A DNA stretch of 64,000 nucleotides from Synchiropus splendidus (lineage: Eukaryota; Chordata; Actinopteri; Syngnathiformes; Callionymidae). Positions 13,291-25,116 of this stretch are shown in pieces. The translations under genes were made by a program, and so were the position numbers. The notes beneath the pieces are model-generated. The model did no database searches and was not told the DNA's origin. It saw nothing but the letters and a program-made list of their open reading frames with translations. The stretch is from positions 34,689,937 through 34,753,936 of the forward strand of contig NC_071334.1 in assembly GCF_027744825.2 (NCBI RefSeq), written 5' to 3'. Numbering within the stretch: position 1 is the stretch's first letter; each line of letters opens with the position of its first letter.

Positions 13291-15340
13291 ATCTTCAAAT
13301 CCTTCCAGGTTCTGCGACATAGACCTCAAACAACAGTTTTATTTTTATTTCTCTTTTTTTTTAATTAAATGTGGGGTAACAACTGAATACAAAAAATAGA
13401 AATAGGTGTGAAGACCACCTTTAAAATGCATTAAATATTGAAGTACACAGGAAATGTTGAGTCCTTCATTTGTTTGTGTAAAACTAAATAAAACACGACA
13501 TTACTATTTAATATTTAAAAAAACTTGAAGTCCATCCGTGCAGCAAAGTAAACAATAATATTTATATCAAACTTTCATCAATCGCAGTTTACTCTGCAGC
13601 ATCAACATGTGATCAGTGTAGAGACGCACACCATTCCATGAACAGAAAAATCTGATCAAAGCAAGGGAAGAACGTGATGAGTATTACCTCCTTGGGGGAA
13701 CAAAACTTTCCTTCCAGTGAATGACTCTACAGTGATCAATAATAAAACACGTTTAGATTAGTTTAGATTAGGTCATGACAATGTCAAACGCTGAACTCAC
13801 TGACTTTCACTCTGACTACTGATAGACGTGATGAAAAAGGTAGCACTGAGATATTATTTGTACAATGAGGGTCAGCTGAGATCATATCAGTGCGTCCGTG
13901 TGGACAGCAGAAATGGCTCCATCTTCACGGAGCACTTATTCAAAAACAGCACACAAAATGATCGGATAAGAAAATGTGCGGCTTTGTGTGGATGGGGCCT
14001 TAATACGCATTACATCCTTTATCACACGGAGAGTGTCCGACTGTCACATCAATCACCAGCGTTGCCCTCATATTTAATTTTAATTTACTCAGTGGACATG
14101 AGTTAAAAACACTTCAAAGACAGCTACAGTCGGACAACAAAATGAGCTAGTCACAGCCCTTCTGTAGTCTAACCACAGTGAGGTTCATCCGATGTGTGTG
14201 CGGGTGTGTGAGTTTGAGGTATTTCAGTCTGAACAACAAAACGACTCAGTCTGGCATCAGCATCTACTGTGTGCATAAAAATTATCAGAAGAAAGTAATA
14301 AAAGGATGACTGAGGGTTTCACCCCAGGCCTCTGTGTCAGAAGACCAATGCTCCATTCCAGTGTCAAAACACAACCTACCAACACAACTCTGGGGTGTGT
14401 AAACACCACATTGTGCTTATGGGCGAAACTTCCATGAGCTCTGAGTTGTGAACTGCAGTGGGACTGAAAAGGTTCCATGAAGGAAGTCCCTCATTCCCTG
14501 CAGCTCTGCTCTCGTGTTTTTTCCTGTGCGTCAATGCCAGGAACCTTCTGAGAGGCAGAAGTGGGGATCCAACAATGTGAGGATGGACCGAGTCATTGTT
14601 GCCCCTTAAGTTGCATCCGCCTGTGTTTTGATTTATCTCTTGCTGATCTTGGCTACCTGCACATGCGCCTGACTCAACTCTCTCATCTTGATCAGCCCAG
14701 CGAAACTGCCGGGAAGTACTCCATCTGGCATTTTAATATTTATTTTTAGCCTGCATGAGAAAACGAGCAGATGTTCTCTGCGAACACCTCTGTCCCAGTG
14801 TGAACTCCACCTCTGGCTGGGAGGAACACACCTCCAACTTCAGGACAGCACGGAGACGTGGTGGTGTGTCGACACAGAATGAGATCAGTAGGAGCATCCC
14901 TGAACGTTTGCTCATCTGTAGCACTCTGGTGACGTTGGCCTTCTTTTTGGCTTATTTTGAGTGACACAGACACACAGTTTAGGGAGTCCCTCGCCCTCCC
15001 ACAGCAGAGCTAATAAGCCCTAAAGCTACTTAGTTGCCACTCCGCTGTTCCTTTGATGAATGAAGCATTCTCTTCCAACTACGAATGCTGGAGAAGAAGC
15101 CAGAAGTTATTCAGCACAGTGCTGGACACTACAAGGCATTTAGTCGGAAAAGACTGGCGTTGAAAAGATTCATGCTGTTCCATATCAGCAATATCAGCAC
15201 AGCTCACATTCCACTTGTTACACGCCTCAGAAATGTTCATGTCGTGAGAGAAGAGATGGAGCTGCCATGTTGGACGAAGCGTGCTGGAGGAGGAGATACC
15301 AGATCTTGAAGATGATTGTTGGGAGTAGGGAGAGCAATAG

Positions 15341-15620
15341 GGGTGAAACGATTCATTCATTTTCACTACTAATTCGATAGAGGTTGAGGTTCCCGATACA
15401 ATTCAAGGATGATATGAACAATATGATTGAAAACAATTTACTGACTTGAAGTCAATTCAGCAGCTTTTAAGCCAAAAATCACAGCCTGTGCAACTGTGAA
15501 ATAATAGCCTGGATACAAGAATGGTGCAGATTTTATTTGAAAAAGGTGCGACACCTGAGATTCAACTAACATCAAGTTAATCTCTACAATGCTCAGAGTG
15601 AAATAGCGCAACCGGTTGAA
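15341..15620. mobile_element. hAT-like remnant (one edge seen)
   Basis: The edge AGGGGTGAAACGATTCATTC and the following AATTCGATAG/CCCGATACAATTC words look like the end of a non-autonomous hAT-type element. No matching right terminus or target duplication was found. Confidence 0.3.
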
Positions 15621-16837
15621 TGTCAATTAAACCTGAACAAATGTCACTTGAACCTTTGGTTTTTAATGATACTATAATATTTTTAAATTGAGACTCAAAA
15701 CCGGAAGTAACAGCTCCACTTGTTGTTGATCCAAGGCAAAGAATACATACATCAAAACGGTTAAATGAACAGTGGTTGGACCGACTACTTCTGTTTTTTT
15801 TATGTCATCAAAAGTCCCGCCCAACACACGCTCACTTGCCAGGTCATCACAGCATTTTGACACTCGGAGAGCCACAAACATCGGAGCTGGTGTGAGTCAC
15901 TTCCAGGACCTCCAGGAACAACACACACAGACACACAAACTAGCACAAACCGGAGCGTAAATAACCCATCCGTGCACGGATCTGTACATTAACGCGAGTC
16001 AACCGTATCTCAGGGCGGCGCGTGCATGTGAGTAATGATGTGCCCTTTAACCAGAAAATGGATGGAGAGATCTATGAATGCAACACACACACTGTACAAT
16101 CTTATCTACACACATGTTAGCGGAACACTTTCTCATCTTAATGTGCAGCAGCAGCACTTGGCCAACCAACCATTGGCAATGTGCTGTGACAGGAACACAG
16201 AGCGTACACACAATCTCACACACACACTGGGCAGAACACAGAGAGGGCGGGCTTTAAATTAGACAGCAAAGCAGGACAGCCAATGCATGCAAAACGCTGG
16301 AGGTCTTCCTCCATCTCTACATCTACCGCTGATGTCTACTTGTCTATGTGTGTGCAGCGGAACGTTAGCAAGAACCCAAAGTGGCACAGGAAAAAGGGTC
16401 AGCAGGTTTAAAGCCACACTAAAGATACACAAAGGAAGGAATGGAGCGGGAAAAGTGAAGTCTACCTCAAAAGGTGTGCAAAGATCCAGCATGGACAAGC
16501 ACAGAGATGCCAGAGGCTTACGACAATGTTATTCCAGCTTGCTTTTATTCCTCACCAACCACTGTGTCAGATTTACAACACAACCTGCGCTAGTCAAGGG
16601 TAACCTGAGGATGACACGATACAAACTTTCATAGACAGACACTACTCATATCACAATGTGGATATGTGCTATTGTGCACCATGCAGCGATTGTGGTCCAC
16701 CATTAGCTCTCATTCTTAACCTCATGACATGACAGTATACCGATAGGCTCACCCCGAAAGAAGGTCCAAATCCAGCTCAAAGCAACGTCGGCTTAGGAGA
16801 AGACCTCTCCACTAGCTTGCATTAGTTCTTCCAGGCA

Positions 16838-16980
16838 CTCTGGTTTACTCCCACAGTCCAAAGACATCGAGAAAATCAATAAAGAGGATGTAGTTCATAG
16901 GTGTGAGTGTGATTCAGTGCTAGACTGCCTTGACACAATGGACTGGTGACCCGTGCAGGGTCAACCCCACCTCTAACCCC
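16838..16980 (+). repeat. dispersed fish repeat module
   Basis: The string CTGGTTTACTCCCACAGTCC, then CAAAGACAT, then ATGGACTGGTGACCCGTGCA and GGGTCAACCCC, is the familiar order of a high-copy teleost repeat (from memory: GGTTTCCTCCCACAGTCCAAA ... ATGGACTGGCGACCTGTCCA). Diverged and non-coding. Confidence 0.5.
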
Positions 16981-17257
16981 ATGTAACAAAACCAGAAAAT
17001 GCTGCTGGCCAGGCAGTGATTGTCCTCTTACGTTTTGGTCTCACTCTTGCTGCAACTCACAAAGTTGTGTCCATCCATGCCTCTCCTTACTCTGTTGTCC
17101 CCTCATTCATCACTACCCATTATGATTGGACCCAAAGACTCACCTCTCTTTCCTTCTTCTTCACTCTTCCTTCTCACACTCATTGACACATACATTGTTT
17201 CTTGCCTGTACTGACTTGAATAATCATCTTCTCTCCAACTTCTCCCCCCGATGAAAA

Positions 17258-17301
17258 CCTATATATATATATATAGATAGATGGATAGACAGATAGATAG
17301 A
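17258..17301. repeat. (TA)n/(GATA)n microsatellite
   Basis: A short TA run passes into imperfect GATA/GATG units. Confidence 0.9.
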
Positions 17302-20239
17302 TCAGTGACATTTCCAAGAAAAACAACATAGCTATTTTATGTCCAAATACATTTCCAACCTCATCTTTGGCAAATGCAGCCGAACAAAAATATGCCCTAT
17401 GAAAGATAACTCAAATCTCTGTCTTACCTCAGCAGCTGTTCTAGTATCCTTAGGGAAAATAAAGACTGAGAGTTGCAAGCTTTCTTCCTCACTTTGAATG
17501 CGTCTGATTTTCTTAGGCAAGAGCAAACTCTTCAGTCCAGCGGGATGTAATTTTGTCTGCGAGCGTGGGTCGTGCAAATAAATCCTGGAGGGTGTTAGAC
17601 AGTAGAGAGCTCCGCACAAGAGGGCAGACAGACGGGCTGAGGCAGACTGAGTAGGACGGGAGCTTCTGCTGCCGCCTGAGATCCTATGGTCTGACGGGAT
17701 CCGCCCACCAGGAGAGGCAGGTCGGGTCTGATACATGCATTTGAGTGGAGCCCGCATGCACGCATCCATGAATGATCTGATCAGTGACATGCAGATTAGG
17801 ATGCTGCAGACAGAACAGCGTTATTTGTGGCTAAAAAAAAAAGCAGCCGGTTTAATTCATAGCTGGACACGCCTCGTTGAGTGAGGGAAGGGCTTGAGTT
17901 AATTAATCCAGCAGAGGTCAGAGCCCTCATTACGGAGGTCCCATGGTGAAGCAGAGTCATGTCTGAGCTGCTGTGACAAGGGTGAGAGTTTTAGAAACAG
18001 CACGCCAGCCAGGAGAACCATGTGGTCAGAGGTAACCACACTAGAACTGAAAAGGAGGAGCCATGTTTTCCAACAGAAAGAGGATAAAGTCTGCTTGTGT
18101 TTCAAACTATTATGATGATGACTTGTTAATCCAGATTGGTAAAACTGTCCATTATGTTATCTTCTTTTAGAAAAAGATTTAAGGAATGGAAATATTAAAA
18201 GAGTAATCCTCTTATGGATGTAAAAATATTGTTTGATTGTGAACATCGGAATGTAAACATGTTAGTATTTATTCATTTGACAAGAAAAGGGTCCACATAA
18301 ATCTCTATATGCAACTAGCACACAAACCTCATGAAACAAAAATATAAATTCAGCAACTGTTCTGTGTATTTAGGTTTTATCCATTTCCTTCTGTGGCTGA
18401 AGGTATTTATTGTGTTATTGTTAAATACTAGCAAAATATAGCTATGACTTTTCAGAAACCAACAGTCAGTCACGAGTACAGTTTATGTTCCGAGGCTAAC
18501 GACAAAACTGAATGGTAAGACTAAGTGGATGATAAAATTCCTGCTGTGATGTTGTTCATTGTTGAAAGGTGAACAGTAACTTCAGGACGTGCCTCTCATT
18601 CTTGAAGTGCACCGTTGCTTGTCGCTCAACATGCCTTCATTTTCCCTCCGTTGCCCTCCTGGGAAACATGGCGGTACAGGACTTGTGTGTGAGTGGGGAA
18701 GGGGGTCGTGGCATAGCTGGGGGCTTTGAGCTGCCACACCACCCGCCCCCCTCTGCTGCACCAGTCATGAGAGCCTGGTGCCCCTTGGGACAAAGCATGC
18801 CTTGATAACATCCCACTCCACAACTCATTTGCCCAGATGACCCACCACCCCCCTTGTGGCTTGTACAGGTTGAGACCAATTACCTAGACAGGATTCCAGT
18901 GCTGACTTTTGAATCCCTGACTGTGTAGGAGGTTGATCCAACCCGCAGATTTAACAGTGAGGCCCCCACAGCCGACAGCAACCTGGACACAAGCACTCCT
19001 GTCCCGACAGCAGAACACCGTCTCACATTTGATCAATACCTGCAGACTGATGCTAGGTCAAAGTTACTAAGCAAGTCGCGGCTCACACATGTCAGACTTT
19101 AAGCATCTGATGTACAAATATATCATATCAGACATCAAAACGGAATCAAGAGCTCAAGGCGCCACCCCTTGTCCTGGAGGTGAATCGCGCAAAGTGCCTA
19201 CATTAGTTAGTCTGGTTATTCTCGAAAGTAAAGGACAGCCAGTGTCAAGTATTTATTTTTCTTTGGTTCTCATTCATGTGAGATGGATTGGCGAAGTTTG
19301 GTCTTTCCTCTTAGACGGCGACAATGCGGTCAATGAATTTCTGATGAGACACAGATATCATGATGCATCGTGGATGGAATTCCTTGCTATATATAGATAA
19401 TGGCAGAATTGCTGCTGGACACGAGGCAAATCTTTTTCCAAGGAAAAAAATCAATAGATTTTTTTATGCAGCCATTTTTCCAATTCAAAATGAGTTGCGT
19501 CAACCTGTGGGAGCTCAACAATTTTGTTCCACTATGTGAAGCAGTGACACCCCGCAGGGTTGCTCTTTGAGGGTAAGGGACATGAGCATTTTCCGCTGCA
19601 AGGACAAGTCTCCGTTACAAATGACGTCATAAGCGGGATGGTCAACATTTGATGTGAATAAAGGACAGACAGGAACTGACATCCATGGGATGTCACGAGT
19701 GTTCAAGTGTTGAGTGCCAGAGAAGCTGGATGTTAGGTAAAGTAGAACTGAGTGAAGCACAAAGGTTCACCTTCCAGATGGGAGGAGAAGTGGAAGTGAC
19801 CACTGTCGCTGGGTTAGAAGGCAGACTTACTGCCGCATCAGTGGGCTTGCTCTTTGGCATGCTACCCCTATATATAACAAGGTTTGAGGCTGCATAAGGA
19901 CTTACATTATTCTGTTCTCTGTTTGCCTCAAAATATATGATGCATAAGAGCCGACGCTAATTAAAAACATTTCCACGTGTTCGCCTATACAAAAGCTCAG
20001 TGACACCCATCAAACATACAGTTTCACAAACTTGTTTTTCACTTAATCATCCTGCTTTATGTCTCTCTCTCTCTCTGCCTGTTTTCTTTTTTTTTTAAAC
20101 AGAAAATGTCCTCACAAGTTCATTCAACCATGTGCATATTTCTGTAAACACTGGAGACTCAACAGTTTTTGGGACCTCTGTGATGCGCACATGGGATCCT
20201 ACAAGTAGATTATGCAAAAAAGTGACCATGACTGCTGGG
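17302..20239. other. gene-free region with a GC-richer patch
   Basis: A 152-codon minus-strand open frame (17332-17790) overlaps a GC-richer patch at 17540-17780. It has no recognisable domain, no signal peptide and no paralogue here, so I do not call it a gene. The patch could equally be an unlinked promoter or first exon. The rest shows nothing I can name. Confidence 0.45.
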
Positions 20240-20700
20240 CAAATCTTCTTTTCCTTTTGGCTTCTCCCTTCAGGGGTGGCCACAGTGGATCATCTTCCTC
20301 CATCTGACCCTGTCCTCTGCTTCCTCTTCTCTCAAACCTACAAACCTCATGTGCTCCTTCACCACCTCCATAAATCTCCTCTTTGGCCTTCCTCTCCACC
20401 TTCTGCCTGACAGTTCCAACCTCAACATCTTCCTACCAATGTACTGGTTGTCTCTCTGTACATGTCCAAACCATCTGCATCTAACCTCTCCGACTTTGTC
20501 TCCTAAACACCGGACATGTGTTGTCCCTCTGATCTACTGCTTCCTGATCCTATCCATCCTGCTCACTCCAAAAGAGAACCTCAGCATCTTCATCTCTGCT
20601 ACCTCAAGCTCTGCCTCCTGTCTTTTCCTCAGTGCAACTGTTTCCAAACCACACAACATTGCTGGCCTGACCACCGCACCACTGACCACTGCAGGGCAAG
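20240..20700 (-). mobile_element. truncated non-LTR retrotransposon (LINE), C-terminal end of ORF2
   Basis: Read on the minus strand, this encodes the C-terminal tail of a fish LINE reverse-transcriptase polyprotein. It begins near VVRPAMLCGLET, continues through KMLRFSFGVSRMDRIR and RWFGHVQR, then a basic GRPKRRFMEVVKEHM stretch, and ends at RWRKMIHCGHP followed by a stop. An in-frame TAG at 20534-20536 interrupts it, and the 5' catalytic part is missing, so it is a dead 5'-truncated copy. The type resembles the L2/Maui-like elements of pufferfish; the exact family is from memory and uncertain. Confidence 0.8.
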
Positions 20701-21335
20701 TGGTCTTTAAATAAATATGGTGAAGATGGTGTGTGTGCTAAGACAACAAAGAAAAGAGAGTGAGGCTGCAGGTCAATGTTCTCAGGCACACTGTATTACA
20801 AGTGTTTGGAGAATCATCCCACATTGCTTAATTTAGCAATTAAAGAAAAAGGCAGCAAAGCTCATCGTGAACTCGATGTTAAGTCCTTGCGACAAAATTA
20901 AAGATGTTATAAATAGACACATGCACTTGCAAGTTTCATGACTCTCATTACACAAGTCAACCATAATGAAAAAACAAACACATGTACACTTGAAAGAAAA
21001 TTAAAAAAAAAAAATCTATGTTTTCATTAAGATCATGAAAATACTTGCTGACAACTAGAAGTCATGATTCCAGTCGGTCCATAAGACCAAAGATCGGAAA
21101 AAAAAAGACTGGAAGGCTATTGGGAGATCAAAGTTGTTTACCTCATGCCCTGGAGCACACAAATGCCATACCTCAATTTAAATGATAAATAATGATGCGA
21201 GTTTCAACTACGTTTTTTTTGGCCCATCCTGAGGCTCGGCCATAAACTGGGGGGGGTGAAGGATCTTGTCTTTTTTTCCCCTGTATTATTAGTGCTGAAT
21301 CTGCTCCAGTAATGTAGGACTAAATTGCAGATGAG

Positions 21336-21550
21336 GTATCATGAAACAGTGTTGCAGGCTGGATGAAACAGTGTCCTAATTTTCAGAGGCCACGAGATGG
21401 CGCTCTTGGATTATAAATGATGTGCGGTTTCATTGAAACAGTTGTACAAGTACAAACATTTTACAGCAGACAGTGCCATCTGGTGGCCTCAGAAAATCAG
21501 GACACTGTTTCATGAAACCCCATCAGCCCTTCAATACTGTGTCATGAAGC
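21336..21550. mobile_element. palindromic MITE with ~70-bp inverted arms
   Basis: The left arm (about 21336-21404) contains ATGAAACAGTGTCCTAATTT and CAGAGGCCACGAGATGGCGC. The right arm (about 21473-21550) read in reverse gives ATGAAACAGTGTCCTGATTT and CTGAGGCCACCAGATGGCAC. An outer pair, TCATGAAACAGTGTTG versus TCATGACACAGTATTG, extends the match. A ~65-bp loop separates the arms. There is no open frame, so this is a non-autonomous hairpin-type element. Confidence 0.75.
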
Positions 21551-23173
21551 ACTCACCTTCCCATCACTACAGTCAAGCTATTTATCCATGTGTACAAATT
21601 TACAGATACTGATCATCTGACATAGGCTGTCGGGGGCCACACCCTTTGGACAACTAGTGGCAGGCCACGGAACCGCGGTTTTGAGACCCCAGGCCAAGAG
21701 GGCTCCCACCTTCACCGAGTTCAAATTTGGGACACCCTGTCTCAAAATCCAAGCGGAAGGCCTGTTGGTGAAGCTGTGTGTGCTAGTTGGGTTGGAACCA
21801 GGTCTCGAGTCCCCAGGTCTCGAGCCAAACCCATTGACCTCCCCTGGAGTCAAAGCAGTCGACTGGTTGACAGGTTAGTGTGAACTCAGTTCTCCATGAA
21901 ACTGGTCAGCCAATCTAAGATCAGCTAGTTCTACGTTCAGAGTCAACTGGTCAGCCATTCATGAGTCATCCCAGATCAGTGCTCGAAGTCAGCTAAGTCT
22001 AATCCGAGAGATGAGCACACTGAAAACGGATTCAGTCTGCTTCTTGTAGAAAGCTGTCAGAACAGAATAAAAGCCTGTTTGGACTGTACATACAGAGCAG
22101 TCAGGGTGTCCACATCCAAGTCCCGTCAACCCCATCAAGCATCAACTGATCACGCTCACCATCACGTCACCAATCCGGGGTTATCTTAACTTGTTTGGTG
22201 CAAAGTTAATGACGAGAGCTTTCAAGTGTTGCAATAGCTTGACCCACTGTTGTCACCCAGACGGAGCTTCTGCTGATCTGGACGCTCAGTGGAGTAGTAA
22301 CTTGTCCTTCAAGCCAAGGTACATCCTCCAACTGGACCAGCAGAAGAACCATGGCCAGCTGGTTCTTTCGGTTCCAAGCTGACAGGGCCCCATCTGAAAC
22401 AGACTGATCCGCGGTGTCACCAACATGATCAATTTCAGCTTCACCAGCTTCTCTGCCGGACGCTGAAGCCTTCACATTTGCACCAGCGAGCCTTGCTTCT
22501 TCCTGAGAGCCACTTTAACAGGCAACTGGCCACTGCACACGAGGCATCCGCCACAGAATCGGCAATATTCCGGGCAAAAGAGCCACACTAGACATGTGGT
22601 CGCAGTGCTGTGGTCATGTATGCTGCACATCTCGAGTGCACTCGCAGAGTTAGAAGCCCAGTGTGACTGCATCTGTGCTGCTGCTGACCGTGCTGCAGCT
22701 GCACCCTCGATCTGGACCAGCACCATCGACAAAACGCCCACCAACTGTTTACACGGGATGTGCGACACACCTGTCTCTTGCGTGTCCGTGTGCCAGCAGC
22801 AATCAGCTGGAGCGTTGCAGAAATGCAGCACGTCAGCGACGACAACACTCGAACGCACCGCGGAGCAGATGCACAACAACCGGCGGCCACATGTTCCCGT
22901 AGTCAGTGTGGCGTGTTTCCGCAGAAATAAGAGGGAATAAGACAAATATCTCACCGTTCAAATCGTGGGTGGAGAGCTCCGACTGGCAGTCAGATGAAGA
23001 GATACTCCAGTGAAGGTGGAAAGGGGCTGATGGACACTTTTAACCTCATTGCTATGAACACTGTCGCCTCCTGCAGGTAGATGTCGGTATTGTCCTTTAT
23101 CGAAACGACAACACCTGGACCAACAAATAAAAGCGAGCTCACGATAAATTCACGGGACCACTCATCCCACCTC

Positions 23174-23296
<123 letters not shown>

Positions 23297-24479
23297 TTAA
23301 ATTAAGAGATTATGTCGACGAGGGTATTTAAATAGATCATAATGAATAGAAATATAGAAATAGAAATAATGATACAAGGTCATAAATAAAAAATAAAAAA
23401 AAGAGTATCCATTATATATAAGCAATTATCATGACAAAAATACGATAGATATGACCTCTATATTGTCGCATGTTTTTGTCTCTCTATCTTCCTTTTCAGT
23501 TTATTATTGACTTTAAATAATGCGTTTTAAGATTTCATTTGGAAAAAGAAAACATTTGGACACATCATGTAGACCAAAGATGATCTGTAACTCTATTATT
23601 TATTATTTCAGCAGTAGCGTTTGGGATATCAAAGAGGCACGAGGATACACTGAGCTTGTCTTCGGGAGTGACTCAAAAGGACAAGATGAGAAAGGATTGT
23701 TATCAGAGGGACTGCTGTAGCCATGTGGAGAAGACAGGCAGTTATGACTTGTGAAGAGGACACGCACTTCCACCCTGTCTTGAAGCAAGCTTGTATTAGT
23801 TGTACGTCCATTTGAACTCACATAAATAACATGTGTTATGTTATGTTATGTGTTCACGTGATCTTTAGATAATGACCTCTGTAACTGTGGTATTCCCGCA
23901 TTTTAAACTTGGATTGAAACGTCATAAACACTTCCTGTTGCTGGTAATTACAGGTTCCTTTAAAGACAATAATGCTTTGTGACATCAGAGAAGCTGTACA
24001 ATATTTAGTGGTTATATCACATGAAAGTGACATTTTAATTGACAGACATTCTCAGCACACAGCTCGTTTCAATAACACATCATCAAATGAGTAAGTACAT
24101 GATAGATTTTTTTGGTGCTCCTCCAGGGCCGTGCAGAGAAGCAGCAGCCACACTATTGGAAACTTGAACAAACCTTGTATAAGGATCGTATTTTAGCATA
24201 TCGTGATAATGTGTAGTTATTCTGTAACAGATACATATTTTGCGTCACAGTCCATTTTTTTTGGCGTGGGGCTTTAAATGTTTGTTAAACTACAAACATG
24301 GCTGCCTAAAAGCAGTGGGGTCCTGGCGAAATGGGCGCCGCAGAATATGCCTGATTTATGAGTCCTTCCAAACAGAAGGAAGTAAATATATTTGGTCCAC
24401 TTTAGCAACGAAATATATCTAATTAATGGCTTTAAATTGAGTTCAAGATTATTAGAATTGAAGAACGACGAGTCTGTGT

Positions 24480-24661
24480 ATTTGTAATGGCGTTAGCGAA
24501 GCTACGCGGGTGTTCACCAGGCGAACCCGAAGCAGGCAGTGGGTCCGGTTGGAAAAAGCGCCAAGTTCTGCGTCAGTGTGTAACTACTTTCTCCACGGAC
24601 GCTGCGCTCGGTACGACAGAATTTCATTTAATAATGTAGGTGGAATCGGTGCCTTTCGTAG
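24480..24661 (+). promoter_or_regulatory. usp1: usp1 promoter / probable non-coding first exon
   Basis: Composition turns CpG-richer here (GCGCC, ACGCGG, GCGCTCGGTACG). A strong donor, TCGTAG|GTAAGTGCG, lies at 24661/24662. An acceptor with a pyrimidine tract, TATTCTTACCAG, ends at 25075, shortly before the usp1 start codon. I infer a non-coding exon 1 ending at 24661, with exon 2 (from 25076) carrying the ATG at 25117. There is no TATA box, as expected for a housekeeping gene. The transcription start is not determinable from sequence. Confidence 0.55.
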
Positions 24662-24877
24662 GTAAGTGCGTCGAAACCCCGGCATGACGAGGCTTCTTGC
24701 AGATGTGCCGCGCTCTTGTTTCGTTGACGCCGCACGATTGTGACCCAGTTCGGTCGCTGTTGGCGGCAAAGTTGTCCAAACCCTGTGTGAACTGGTCTTG
24801 ATCTGCTAACGATAGCCGTTCTGCTCTACTTGTTGTCGTCGTACTAGGTGTTGCGACGATGAAACGAAAATAGAGTT

Positions 24878-24897
24878 AGCGTTAGCAGGCTAACGCT
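24878..24897. repeat. short palindrome in usp1 5' intron
   Basis: AGCGTTAGC and GCTAACGCT are perfect 9-bp arms around a 2-nt spacer. GTTAGC/GCTAAC runs are common in fish introns; no function is inferred. Confidence 0.6.
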
Positions 24898-25116
24898 TCA
24901 AGTTATATAACGCGATTGTGACGTGGTGGAGCTACTTGTTAAGTAAACTGTCACGTCAATATGGTGATCTAAACCTCCGTGAAACAGGGCATCAGCGTAG
25001 GTGTTGTTGTTCGTACTTTCAGTTTGTAGCCCAATGGCGCCGTTAAACTGACCTTACGTTTCCTATTCTTACCAGCTGGAGTCGCAGTTTCCTCTCCGTG
25101 AATAGCAGCTGGAAAG

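Larger units (their letters stand above)
9884..17257. other. gene-free region
   Basis: No supported gene. There are dispersed-repeat pieces near 10150-10230 (CGTGGGAGGAAACCAGAGTG, reverse orientation) and 16838-16980. hAT-like remnants start near 13041 and 15341. The open frames at 11565-11812 and 11990-12367 are open on both strands, match no family I know and lack splice continuity, so I treat them as chance. Confidence 0.55.

Noticed and set aside
17332..17790. 152-codon minus-strand open frame
   Set aside because: No recognisable domain, no splice partner and biased composition. I kept it only as a note in the gene-free entry.
22663..22902. Third overlapping plus-strand frame in the GC-richer patch
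   Set aside because: Several frames are open at once with no codon signature favouring one.
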